Shown here: positions 19,152 to 28,169 of the stretch, piece by piece
How the letters are laid out: every line of letters begins with the position of its first letter
Position numbering within the stretch: position 1 is the first letter of the stretch
Made by a program: the position numbers and the translations under genes
IMG/VR virus record: IMGVR_UViG_3300032770_000009
Coordinates: 1 to 64,000 of that record
Reading direction: 5' to 3' (one strand)
Length of the DNA: 64,000 nucleotides
Origin: a virus
Notes under the pieces: generated by a model
Database searches by the model: none
The model's input: the letters and a program-made list of their open reading frames with translations, nothing else
What the model was told of the DNA's origin: nothing

Positions 19152-19613
19152 TTAGTCCATTACTTCCGCTGGTGAACGACGCATCCATCTACGGCCAAGA
19201 CCAGTGCCCCGCATTACTTCCTGGTAACGACGCTCTGCTGCTACTGAATCTGTTCCGCTGGCAAATTCGCTAAGATAAGTAGGTGCTTCAGGCCATGACG
19301 CTGAGCCTACATGTGCACGCTCTCTCATAGTTTCTGCTGGCCACTTCTCGTAAACGTTCATATTATGACCGCGTGCTGTGGTTGTGTAACCCTGTGACGC
19401 GCCATTAGAAAACTCTGACGGAAGATCAGTATCAGAAGCTAGACCCTCATAGAAACGCGCTGGTCCTTGCTGACCCGGTGCATTAGGTGCACCTTTACGC
19501 TCGTAGTATGTTGGTACACGCTCTGGGAACTGCGGTGCTGGTGCTATAGATGCGCCTGTTCCTGCTTTTCCTGTGTTAAAGCCTGTTGGCTCTGAATATA
19601 ATTGCTTTGCCAT
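19152..19613 (-). CDS. Small virion-associated protein
   Basis: 153 residues, low complexity at the start (Pro/Gly/Ala), with ERVPTYYERKGAPNAPGQQG and a C-terminal YQEVMRGTGLGRRWMRRSP. No fold recognised. Cotranscribed with portal-region genes. Confidence 0.55.
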   Translation of the reverse strand: MAKQLYSEPTGFNTGKAGTGASIAPAPQFPERVPTYYERKGAPNAPGQQGPARFYEGLASDTDLPSEFSNGASQGYTTTARGHNMNVYEKWPAETMRERAHVGSASWPEAPTYLSEFASGTDSVAAERRYQEVMRGTGLGRRWMRRSPAEVMD

Positions 19614-19615
19614 TT

Positions 19616-20026
19616 TTATCCTGTCCCTTCGACAGACCAGCCTGTGCTAGAACCACTTAAGTATACAGTTGTGCCAGGTGATGTCTTCTGTCCGTAAAGT
19701 GAGTAACCGTTAGGTTGTATTTCCGCTGGGGTTCCTGGTGTTCCTCCAGCTAAAGTCCCTTTTTGAATAACAGTAGCTGCCTGTGTCCAGTAAGGAAGTT
19801 CATTAGCGATCACTAATTTTTTCCCTGCTGGTATAGCGACAGTATGGTCTGTTCCGCTAGCTGGTGATGTAGTTATAGTGCTTACATAAATAGTAGCACT
19901 AGCATCTAAATTTTCTACAGCCACGTAAGCATAGCGAATTGGAACTCCTGCGCTAGTACCATCTGAGGTAAAAGCTACTGGTGAATTAGTGCCGCTGTAA
20001 GATTGCTTAGCGTATGAAGTAGCCAT
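19616..20026 (-). CDS. Small beta-sandwich virion protein
   Basis: 136 residues, beta-rich, with IRYAYVAVENLDASATIYVS, resembling head decoration or fibre domains. The gene is tightly packed between neighbours. Function inferred from context. Confidence 0.55.
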   Translation of the reverse strand: MATSYAKQSYSGTNSPVAFTSDGTSAGVPIRYAYVAVENLDASATIYVSTITTSPASGTDHTVAIPAGKKLVIANELPYWTQAATVIQKGTLAGGTPGTPAEIQPNGYSLYGQKTSPGTTVYLSGSSTGWSVEGTG

Positions 20027-20029
20027 AAT

Positions 20030-20686
20030 TTAGCGAAGACCCACCCATGGGATAGTTGCGCCTAGAGTTGATGTACCAAAAACAGAAGCAGTAGTTAGCG
20101 TACCAGTTAGCGTACCAACTGTACCCGCACGGTAAGTTGTAGTAATTGTGTACGCAGGATTAGAAGCATTTGTAATATATGATGCTGGATCTGTCATAGT
20201 AGCCACTGTAGTTGCCGCAGAACCAAACAATGTAACAAAATAGCTTTGGCCACCAGTCAGAGTTACTGATGTAGCTGAACCTGTACCGTTAAAAGTAAGC
20301 GAGTTAAGAGCACCTAGTGATGCTGCTGTAGCTGCGGAGAATGCTAATGGTGTAGCTGTTCCCGCTGGAGCTGTTGCAGGCCATAGACCAACGGTTATAT
20401 TACCTGCTGTAGCCACTGCGATAAGATCTACATGTGAACATGTAAATGACTGAGGTACATAGATAAGTACAGCGGTTGTCGGTGTTGCAATTGAAACTGC
20501 TGTATCTTTAGCTAAGATAGGATCGTAAGTCCAAGCTGAATAGCCTGTGCGAAGTGCCGGATTGATAATCGATGAAGCAGCAGCGCCATAGCTTTCAAGT
20601 GACTTATTTGAATTGAAAGTAGTTGACTGGTTTGTCCAGCCGTAGCCAGTAACGTCAATGCCGTCTGGTCCTACTGATGTTGCCAT
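20030..20686 (-). CDS. Virion surface / fibre protein
   Basis: 218 residues, Thr/Ala/Ser-rich. Contains FTCSHVDLIAVATAGNITVG and TGGQSYFVTLFGSA, a beta-sandwich motif shared with the protein at 20765-21616, so the two may be distant paralogues. Preceded by an AGTGTATACT promoter-like box about 43 nt upstream. Confidence 0.55.
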   Translation of the reverse strand: MATSVGPDGIDVTGYGWTNQSTTFNSNKSLESYGAAASSIINPALRTGYSAWTYDPILAKDTAVSIATPTTAVLIYVPQSFTCSHVDLIAVATAGNITVGLWPATAPAGTATPLAFSAATAASLGALNSLTFNGTGSATSVTLTGGQSYFVTLFGSAATTVATMTDPASYITNASNPAYTITTTYRAGTVGTLTGTLTTASVFGTSTLGATIPWVGLR

Positions 20687-20728
20687 AAGATTTTTTCCTT
20701 TACGTAAAGAAAGTTTTTACTAAGCCTA

Positions 20729-20738
20729 AGTATACACT
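20729..20738 (-). promoter_or_regulatory. Late-type promoter box AGTGTATACT
   Basis: One of five exact copies of this 10-mer placed 32-45 nt upstream of a start codon on the minus strand. TATACT fits a -10 element. Confidence 0.6.
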
Positions 20739-20764
20739 ATCTGTGAACTATTTAATATTATCTG

Positions 20765-21616
20765 CTATGACAATATGAAACAGATAGACGCCGCATTCGC
20801 CTGAGTATTAGAAGATAAAGTCAGACTACTTGGCAGAGTCGTTCCTGTTCCGTTAATAGCAGATCTATAACTAGCCGCTGAAAGTCCGGCGTTAGCGAGC
20901 AAAGTAGAAGATAATCCTGCTGATGCTCTTAATGTAGGTGGAGTAGTACCATTAGAAACTATTGCTATATAGTACATACCTGGTGTAGCAGCATAAGAAG
21001 ATGTGAATGCCGCAGTATGTATACCGGATGTCTGGAAATTCGTAGTCTGATCAGCAGTTAAAGCAACACGTGTACCTGAAGAATTATATAATCCTATAAA
21101 GTTTTCAGCTGATGTCAGTGTAGCTCCTACAGTAGTAACATTATAGATCACATTCGAAATAGTCATTGCCGATCTCACGAATACTGCCATTAGGTATATA
21201 GAACCCGTAGCTAGTAAGTTTGTAGTATTGCAGACAAGCGGGTCACATGTCCAAGTTTTCCATCCGAAATCATTGGGAGCAGGTGAGGTATTACGCTGGC
21301 CTGTATTACCATCTACTCTATACCATAAGTTCTGTATTCCACTCCAAGTATACATGGCTGTTTGACTAGCTGTAATAATATCGCTAGTACCGTCAGCTAC
21401 GTTGCTTGTACCACTTGCTGCCATCGTAATAACATTTGACCCAGTATTAATAATCACTAAAGGCTGCGCATCAAATTTTCCTGCTTGTACTATAATACCT
21501 GTCACATCGCTTGATGATGTTACAAGATTAAGACCAGCATTAACTGTAATAGTTGAGCTGCTACTTAAAGTTTGAGATGTTGCTCCGCCACCTAAAGTTA
21601 TCTGTGTTCCTGGCAT
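20765..21616 (-). CDS. Virion fibre-like protein
   Basis: 283 residues. N-terminal half is a beta repeat (ITLGGGATSQTLSSSSTITV), C-terminal half (MAVFVRSAMTISNVIYNVTT ... GMYYIAIVSNGTTPPTLRAS) resembles a carbohydrate-binding beta sandwich. Adjacent to the SGNH hydrolase fibre with no gap. Confidence 0.55.
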   Translation of the reverse strand: MPGTQITLGGGATSQTLSSSSTITVNAGLNLVTSSSDVTGIIVQAGKFDAQPLVIINTGSNVITMAASGTSNVADGTSDIITASQTAMYTWSGIQNLWYRVDGNTGQRNTSPAPNDFGWKTWTCDPLVCNTTNLLATGSIYLMAVFVRSAMTISNVIYNVTTVGATLTSAENFIGLYNSSGTRVALTADQTTNFQTSGIHTAAFTSSYAATPGMYYIAIVSNGTTPPTLRASAGLSSTLLANAGLSAASYRSAINGTGTTLPSSLTLSSNTQANAASICFILS

Positions 21617-23281
21617 TTAAACTCCTATCGGACTAAGATAATTACAAAGCAGATCTGCTATTCTACTATGACCTACTTCGCTTGGATGCTGCCCGTCGGC
21701 ATAATAAAGTCCATACGGGCCACCCCCACTTTGACCTGGTGGCATAAGCAGCGACAAATCCATAATTGCCGCATTGTTAGCTAAAGCGACAGCATACATA
21801 GCTGATACATATTCCTGCCATTGATTTGTTGTACTGTAATACTGAAGATAACAAGGCATAATAAGGAACGTTGGAGTTGGTGCTGACTCGGCAGCACATG
21901 CCGCTGTAATAACACCCAATAACGCTGACAGATCTGTCTGGAATTGTGCTGGAGTTATTACACCCCAGTCGTTAACACCAAGTTCTATAATATAGAGCTG
22001 AGCATATGTTGTAGCGATTGAATGTAAATCGCTTCCTTGCCATCCCGGTGTTGTAGCCCCGCTGGAACCACAATTGTAGACCTGTATTCCTGACGTCTCA
22101 TCACCATTATATTCAACTACACCATCAACCCATGTAGTACCTCCGCTTAGCCACTGAATTGTAAGCGTATGAGCTGTACCAGGAGTTGACCCCAATGTAA
22201 TAGGCCCTACTATATTTCCACCAGCTACAGAACCAGCCGATGTAGAAATAGTTGTGGTACCTCCGCCATCCACTTTCCATGTGAATGAACCGCCACTTAT
22301 ATCTGAAGTGTACAGTATGTATGCGGTTGTTCCCACTAAATGATATGTAAGAGTGCAACCCCCACCGGCACTTATATCATATGTGGCACCATTAAATCCT
22401 GCTCCGTATTGAACACCAGGAGTACCTGTTACAGTAATATAATCGGTACCTATGCTTGTGTCATGTAAAATTGGCGGTAGAACCCCACGACCATGTGTGT
22501 TTAAACCATTACTTGGAAACTTGATATTCAAGGCATTTTGAAGCATTACAGGCCAAGACTGCTCCCACTGAGACAAGAAAGATCCAGCCGTTATTGACGT
22601 ACCTATACACATGATACTACACGCCGCGTAATGTCTGCCAGCTAATACAGATTCCCATGCTTCCAGTGGACCCGTTTCATGTGGTTGATTCCATTTAGTG
22701 GGTCCAAAAATAGCATACTGCTGAGTGCCTGATGGTAATGATGACAGCCAGGTAGAACCACCTGATGCATAAGTTAATGTTGCTCCTGCAACTTCACTAG
22801 CTAATTCTCGTATAGCATATGATTCATAATTTGCTGGTGCCTGTAAATAAAGTACAACGGTTGTTAATCCACTAGTATTACTTGTTATTATCGCCCAGAA
22901 ATTACCTGGTGCGATAGTCTGGCAGTCATTAGCAGTTAAAGTTATAGTTGGTGGTGATCCCATAGCGGCATCTTGTTTCACATAAAACTTTACTGATGCT
23001 GATGATGCCTGATCAGGACCACCGCTGCCTTGTATATACAATGAAGTATCAGCAGAAAAATACTGAGAAGTTAAAGATATAGTAGCTACAGCTTGCCACT
23101 GTCCTTGCTGTGACGATGTAGAACCTAAGCTTACAACAGGTTCATTAAAAGGTAGCTGACTTATTGTCATTTTCTTTGTAGTACCAGATGCAGACATAGA
23201 AGTATCATGTATATCGTCAACCAATAATATGTCGTCATTCTGTACATTTGTTATAGCTGTATAGCTTTCAAATTTACCCAT
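21617..23281 (-). CDS. Tail fibre with SGNH/GDSL hydrolase domain
   Basis: 554 residues. The N-terminal ~200 residues are beta-rich and probably anchor the fibre. The C-terminal part is an SGNH esterase: nucleophile block IGTSITAGSF, glycine/Asn block ELGVNDW and catalytic DGQHPSEVGH. Note GTS instead of the usual GDS. Such domains remove acetyl groups from host surface polysaccharide during adsorption. Confidence 0.8.
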   Translation of the reverse strand: MGKFESYTAITNVQNDDILLVDDIHDTSMSASGTTKKMTISQLPFNEPVVSLGSTSSQQGQWQAVATISLTSQYFSADTSLYIQGSGGPDQASSASVKFYVKQDAAMGSPPTITLTANDCQTIAPGNFWAIITSNTSGLTTVVLYLQAPANYESYAIRELASEVAGATLTYASGGSTWLSSLPSGTQQYAIFGPTKWNQPHETGPLEAWESVLAGRHYAACSIMCIGTSITAGSFLSQWEQSWPVMLQNALNIKFPSNGLNTHGRGVLPPILHDTSIGTDYITVTGTPGVQYGAGFNGATYDISAGGGCTLTYHLVGTTAYILYTSDISGGSFTWKVDGGGTTTISTSAGSVAGGNIVGPITLGSTPGTAHTLTIQWLSGGTTWVDGVVEYNGDETSGIQVYNCGSSGATTPGWQGSDLHSIATTYAQLYIIELGVNDWGVITPAQFQTDLSALLGVITAACAAESAPTPTFLIMPCYLQYYSTTNQWQEYVSAMYAVALANNAAIMDLSLLMPPGQSGGGPYGLYYADGQHPSEVGHSRIADLLCNYLSPIGV

Positions 23282-23292
23282 TTAAATCCTTT

Positions 23293-24051
23293 TTATATAT
23301 AACTTACGATAACTCGGCCAGTAACAGATGTAGGCGCTTTCAAAGTAACAACAGCGGCAGCATAGTTGTTGCTAGTGCTGCTTAGTGTACCAGAATAAGT
23401 TGCTGTTCCAGTAGAAGACAGAATATTATAGCCTGACTTTTCATAAATCTGATATGTCGTACCTGATATATTAACGCCCACGTTTCTAGTAGTTTCGTTA
23501 ACCCACGGAGAACTTGGACCTGTAACAGTCATTGTAGAACCAGCATTTTGTGCAGCTCCTACCATTCCGATAGCTATTTCACTGGCTTGGGTTGTAGTTG
23601 CGGTTGCGGTAGAAGAAAATGTTCCCGCACCGCTTCCAGTTCCTGAAATAGTTTTATCAACAACAGATGACAAAGCGAGTCCCGATATTTCAAAGGAATC
23701 AATTAAGATGAATCCCTGATTAGTTGAACCTGCTGTTCCGCCGAAAGACCAGTTAACATCTATTACCTTCTGTCCGCCGCCAGTATTTGGGTTAACCCAA
23801 ATTGCTATGGTATCTCCGCCGCTACCTCCTGTATCTACTTTTGATACGGCAGATGCCCAGTTTTCTGCTGTTCCGTTTGTGGTAACTGACGTAATAGAAG
23901 GACTGTCACCAAATGGACCAGAGTAATAAATGCAGGCCACTAGACAATTAGCAGCAGTAGTGTTACTAGAGAAAGTTGTAGCAGTTGTAGCTGATGTCCC
24001 AGAACTTACTGCTGCTGTTGTACTAATATTCTGTACTACTGATATTGCCAT
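23293..24051 (-). CDS. Fibre-associated beta protein
   Basis: 252 residues, Thr/Ser/Gly-rich with NTTAANCLVACIYYSGPFGD and TLKAPTSVTGRVIVSYI. It looks like a single extracellular beta-sandwich domain, common in actinophage tails. No catalytic motif seen. Lies between two large fibre genes. Confidence 0.55.
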   Translation of the reverse strand: MAISVVQNISTTAAVSSGTSATTATTFSSNTTAANCLVACIYYSGPFGDSPSITSVTTNGTAENWASAVSKVDTGGSGGDTIAIWVNPNTGGGQKVIDVNWSFGGTAGSTNQGFILIDSFEISGLALSSVVDKTISGTGSGAGTFSSTATATTTQASEIAIGMVGAAQNAGSTMTVTGPSSPWVNETTRNVGVNISGTTYQIYEKSGYNILSSTGTATYSGTLSSTSNNYAAAVVTLKAPTSVTGRVIVSYI

Positions 24052-25575
24052 TTAGAATCCTAGTTTCCATCCTTGACATAGCCATCCTGACTTAGCTGTA
24101 GAATACCTGAAAGCCACCGCGTCAGTTTTGCCTGATGTTGATGTCCATGTTGGCTGTCCGTCAGCACCAAATAAAAAAGCTGCGTTAAATAACGGAGTAA
24201 ATGCTCCTGAATAAGCTATGTCGATAACTATTTGCTGTCCGTTAACTGGGTTGGATGGTGCTCCTAGAGTGTGAGAACTACCTCCAAGTGCCCATGTAAA
24301 TACATTTCCGTTAGCGGCATTTATGGAAACTGACGAGCCATCGGTTAGAGCTGTTACAGCAGGAGCTAAGTATCCTGTCATTGTTGTTCCAGCTAAAGCC
24401 GCACCACCGAGAGCTGTTAATGCCGCTGATGCTGTAGTAGCTCCTGTGCCGCCGTTAGCTATAGGTACAGATGTCACATTAACAGGAACTAAATTAAGTA
24501 AAGCTACAGTATTGGATGCGTCATCGTGTGTTGATGCTGTAGTACCTGACAGATCACTACCAGTAAAAGTCATACCAGCAGATGTTGACGTTTGGCTTGC
24601 ACCGTAAGCTGCTCCCTGTGCGTAGCAATTACTAGCCATTACTACATTAAGAGAGCCATTCGCTCTGTAACCAGCATAAGTGGTGCCACCTGCTAGTCCG
24701 TCTCCTATAGCATAGCAGCCGGATAATATGTATCTGCCGCCGCTACCGCTTGCACTATTGTCGAATAAGAAACCGTCTTTGTTATTAGCATGAGTAGTGC
24801 ATCCAATTAGATTAAGTGCTCTACCTGCGCCACCCTGACCTGTAAAATGGAAACCCGCACCTCCAGTGCTTCCCTCCCCTTTGCATCCTATAAAGTGTGT
24901 ATTAAGAGAAAAAGCTATATTCCAGTTGTCAGAGCTGTTAGCGCTAGATTCACAGTTAACAAACCAGCTATCGGGAAGATTGTCAGCGTATACACCGTAG
25001 CCTGCTGTATAAGAAAATTTGCAGTTATCTATAAACCAGTCATCAGGATTTTTTCCAACTCCTGTGTCTGTTTCAAAATGTAAGGCGTCAGACCATACAG
25101 AGTTAACAGCGACACCGCGCATTATGCAGGCACCCCAGGCACCATGTGCTTGAATACCATAGCCCGCTGTCATAACTGAGCCATCTAATGTGAAATCCAC
25201 TAATGATACGCCATAATACTGAGTAGATGTAGTGTTGTACATTTTAATTGCGGCTGTACCACTAAAACTGCTAACAACTTTTATTACTGAGCCGCCACTA
25301 CCTCCACTGCCCGCACCGTAGTTATCGATAGCAGATGCCATCCAAGGTGCGCGACCACGTATAGACGACCCGCTAGTTGGTGTTAAAGGTGCATTAATAT
25401 AGTATGGATTGCTAGAGCCTGTATAAACAAGATTTACTTGACCACCAGCAGTTAAGACATTATTTATGTTTGTAACATCTGTTGCTCCGGTAGAATCACC
25501 TGATGGCAGTATCGTTACAACAACATTACTAACTGATGGTGTTTCAACAAGCAGCGGGGAAAGAATCTGTGGCAT
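24052..25575 (-). CDS. Beta-helix tail spike protein
   Basis: 507 residues with the pectate-lyase superfamily entry (VTILPSGDSTGATDVTNINN), then parallel beta-helix coils such as WFIDNCKFSYTAGYGVYADN and FVNCESSANSSDNWN, and a C-terminal VPIANGGTGATTASAALTAL linker seen in many fibres. Overlaps the next upstream gene by one base. Probably receptor-binding or depolymerase. Confidence 0.75.
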   Translation of the reverse strand: MPQILSPLLVETPSVSNVVVTILPSGDSTGATDVTNINNVLTAGGQVNLVYTGSSNPYYINAPLTPTSGSSIRGRAPWMASAIDNYGAGSGGSGGSVIKVVSSFSGTAAIKMYNTTSTQYYGVSLVDFTLDGSVMTAGYGIQAHGAWGACIMRGVAVNSVWSDALHFETDTGVGKNPDDWFIDNCKFSYTAGYGVYADNLPDSWFVNCESSANSSDNWNIAFSLNTHFIGCKGEGSTGGAGFHFTGQGGAGRALNLIGCTTHANNKDGFLFDNSASGSGGRYILSGCYAIGDGLAGGTTYAGYRANGSLNVVMASNCYAQGAAYGASQTSTSAGMTFTGSDLSGTTASTHDDASNTVALLNLVPVNVTSVPIANGGTGATTASAALTALGGAALAGTTMTGYLAPAVTALTDGSSVSINAANGNVFTWALGGSSHTLGAPSNPVNGQQIVIDIAYSGAFTPLFNAAFLFGADGQPTWTSTSGKTDAVAFRYSTAKSGWLCQGWKLGF

Positions 25576-26960
25576 TAACCAACCACCACGCAGCTTATAG
25601 TGTTAGATGCTGGTGCTGTAGTGAAACCAAGAGCAACAGCGTTAGCACTCGATACTGTAACGTCGCAGATAACTAACTGACTTGAAGAATTATAAACCAT
25701 AACCATAGGATATGAGTTATTCAAGTTATGAGTTACTGTGATAGACGTTGAAGATCCATTACCAAGTGTAAGACCTGAATTGTAAAGACCAGGGGCACCA
25801 AGTGATGTTCTAGCCGCTGACGCTGATGTTGCGTTTGTACCACCATTAGCGACTGATACAGGTGTTGACAGAGAAATAGTATTACCGGATTTTGATAATC
25901 CTGTTCCTGCTGTTATCTCACCGGCACCAGAGAACTGGGTCCACTTAATATTGTTAGTACCATAAGTGAATGCAGCATTTGTTGAAGGTACAGATACAAC
26001 CCATCCTGAACTGGAGTTAGCTGTGCCGCCTTCTACGAATACAAACGCACCAGCAGGACCGTTAGTTCCTGACATGTCAGCGGCACGGGAAACAGACAAG
26101 TTAGTTGTATTAGATGTTACCTGATACAAACCGTTACCTGGTTGTGTTGAACCAGCGGAACCTGTTCCTGTTGAAGCGGGTGCGTCTTTAATAAGAATAT
26201 AATCGTTAACAGCGGGGGACTGTCCGTCAACTGTAGTTCCTGTTATCTGAGTAACAGAACCAGCAGAAATAGTGAATGTTTCTGTTCCTACTGTTGCTGC
26301 GACTGCTGAATTCTTTATATTAAGACCTTGGACAGCAGCGGATACAGCAGAAGTTACGAATGCCGTAGTAGCAACTTGTGTGGTATTAGTTCCTGACGAT
26401 GCCGTTGGTGCTGTAGGAGTACCAGTCATCGTAGGAGAACCGGGTGGCAGGTAATCAGTATTGGATACAGCAGAGTTGAATCCGCCAGATCCGTTGCCCT
26501 TTAAGATAGACGTACCTGATGTTGCCGGTGCATAATCAGTACCAGAAGTGGCGTTAGAGAATCCACCGGAGCCAGAACCCTTAAGAATGGATGTACCTGA
26601 AGTAGCAGGAGCATAATCTGTTCCTGACACAGCGGCTACAAGTTGATTGGAACTAGCCTTTACAACAGAACCAGAAGTTACTGATGTCTGTAATGTAATA
26701 GCGGGGGTAGTAGAAGCATTGGCTACAGTACCCTGGAAACCGTTAGCAGTTACAACGGACACAGTGGTCACAGATCCGCCACTGCCAGCAGCAGGATATA
26801 TCCATCCTGATCCTGTGTAGTATCCTAATTCCCCGGTACCGCTGTCATAGTAGATCTGTCCGGTTACAGGAGATGAAGGAGCACCGGAATGAACGTGCAA
26901 AACGTGGTTTATAATCTCATTTTGAGTCATATCCAGTGTGGTTAAAACTGAAGTTGTCAT
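25575..26960 (-). CDS. Long tail fibre protein
   Basis: 461 residues. Two near-identical repeats (ATSGTSILKGSGSGGFSNAT / ATSGTSILKGNGSGGFNSAV) give a shaft; then the common fibre segment TPTAPTASSGTNTTQVATT and a C-terminal domain NLNNSYPMVMVYNSSSQLVI resembling the 26972-27244 protein. A trimeric fibre is likely. Confidence 0.7.
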   Translation of the reverse strand: MTTSVLTTLDMTQNEIINHVLHVHSGAPSSPVTGQIYYDSGTGELGYYTGSGWIYPAAGSGGSVTTVSVVTANGFQGTVANASTTPAITLQTSVTSGSVVKASSNQLVAAVSGTDYAPATSGTSILKGSGSGGFSNATSGTDYAPATSGTSILKGNGSGGFNSAVSNTDYLPPGSPTMTGTPTAPTASSGTNTTQVATTAFVTSAVSAAVQGLNIKNSAVAATVGTETFTISAGSVTQITGTTVDGQSPAVNDYILIKDAPASTGTGSAGSTQPGNGLYQVTSNTTNLSVSRAADMSGTNGPAGAFVFVEGGTANSSSGWVVSVPSTNAAFTYGTNNIKWTQFSGAGEITAGTGLSKSGNTISLSTPVSVANGGTNATSASAARTSLGAPGLYNSGLTLGNGSSTSITVTHNLNNSYPMVMVYNSSSQLVICDVTVSSANAVALGFTTAPASNTISCVVVG

Positions 26961-26971
26961 TTGTTTACTCT

Positions 26972-27244
26972 CTAGTTACAGTAAACCGTTCCTGAGAACG
27001 GAGCAGTAAAAGTTACAATTAAGTTATTCATATCTGTATAAGTAACATCCCCTATTATCATATGCTTAGCAGAACTTACTACTGTAACAGACGGATATTT
27101 TTGAAGATTATGATTTACTGTAACTGTGTCTGTTACAGTAAATGACTGTATATAGTTTTTATCAAAACTACCTGTGAATGCAGGCGGACCTGGAGCGAAA
27201 TTCTGACCCCAGCCCGACTGAACAGGAGTGGCTGTGAAAGTCAT
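26972..27244 (-). CDS. Small fibre-tip-like protein
   Basis: 90 residues with VNHNLQKYPSVTVVSSAKHM and IGDVTYTDMNNLIVTFTAPF, matching the C-terminal domain of the neighbouring 461-residue fibre. It may be a detached copy of that domain. Its start overlaps the previous stop by one base. Confidence 0.6.
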   Translation of the reverse strand: MTFTATPVQSGWGQNFAPGPPAFTGSFDKNYIQSFTVTDTVTVNHNLQKYPSVTVVSSAKHMIIGDVTYTDMNNLIVTFTAPFSGTVYCN

Positions 27245-28128
27245 TAAATCACCTGATATATGTTAAGAAATCCTACTGGTATAACGGCTGTTTGAGTATC
27301 TGTTATGACTTGCACCCAAACTCTGTAAACTCCTATCGCAAGAGGTAGTCCTCCCGCACCAGATCCGATAAGAATCTGGGCTATATTGCCTGTTGTAGTA
27401 GGTGCCCATGACGCTGTATACCAGTCTGCATCTGAAGGTACATTATTTGTCGTTTCAAAAGCGAATGACACCGGGAAACTAGTAAGATTTTGAGGAACAC
27501 CAGAAGTTGAGTAGTTAACTACGTTAGTTGTAAGATACTGAGTGGCGGTTACCGGGATGCTTGTGAAATTATGAGAATCGTCATCGTCATCGTCAGTTAC
27601 AGGACGTATAGTACCTGGAATAATCAGAGATCTTATATCTTGTATAGCAGTATCATCAGCAGATGGCGCGGTTATATCATACTGATTGCCACCCTCAAAA
27701 TTCTCGCGTACATGATAAGTAAATGATGTTGGTGTCATATTTGCGTTATCTGTTGCTAATACTGATGCATACAGACGACCGTACTGGAGGTAGATCTTGC
27801 CGTCCCCCATCTGGTTAACTCCGATAAGACTGAAATTCAGTCCAGCGTATCTCTGAGGCATGAAAGTAGTATGCCCGTCTATATCGAAAGTCAACGGCGA
27901 AGACGGCCAGAAAGTGAGATAACCAGATAGAGGATTCCCACTAGTATCATAGTAGCTGCCATTGACAACAACATAGTTAAGGCCAGCCGGAAAACCGGGA
28001 CCGTTAGCCAGCAAGGGATTCGTAGCATAGATGTAACCAGGTGCTTGCGACGTGAAACCCGGAATCCACCAGGCATCAACAAGCGGTTCATTTATAGTGT
28101 CCGCATAAGGGAAGGACCACAGGCTCAT
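27244..28128 (-). CDS. Virion structural protein
   Basis: 294 residues, beta-rich, with an acidic DDDDDD run near residue 177 that may bind divalent cations. First gene of the fibre block, preceded by an AGTGTATACT box 32 nt upstream. No family recognised. Confidence 0.55.
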   Translation of the reverse strand: MSLWSFPYADTINEPLVDAWWIPGFTSQAPGYIYATNPLLANGPGFPAGLNYVVVNGSYYDTSGNPLSGYLTFWPSSPLTFDIDGHTTFMPQRYAGLNFSLIGVNQMGDGKIYLQYGRLYASVLATDNANMTPTSFTYHVRENFEGGNQYDITAPSADDTAIQDIRSLIIPGTIRPVTDDDDDDSHNFTSIPVTATQYLTTNVVNYSTSGVPQNLTSFPVSFAFETTNNVPSDADWYTASWAPTTTGNIAQILIGSGAGGLPLAIGVYRVWVQVITDTQTAVIPVGFLNIYQVI

Positions 28129-28159
28129 AAAGCTCCTATAATTATATATTTACATAGCC

Positions 28160-28169
28160 AGTATACACT
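28160..28169 (-). promoter_or_regulatory. Late-type promoter box AGTGTATACT
   Basis: Second copy of the decamer, overlapping the terminase stop codon region and preceding the structural operon. Confidence 0.6.
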
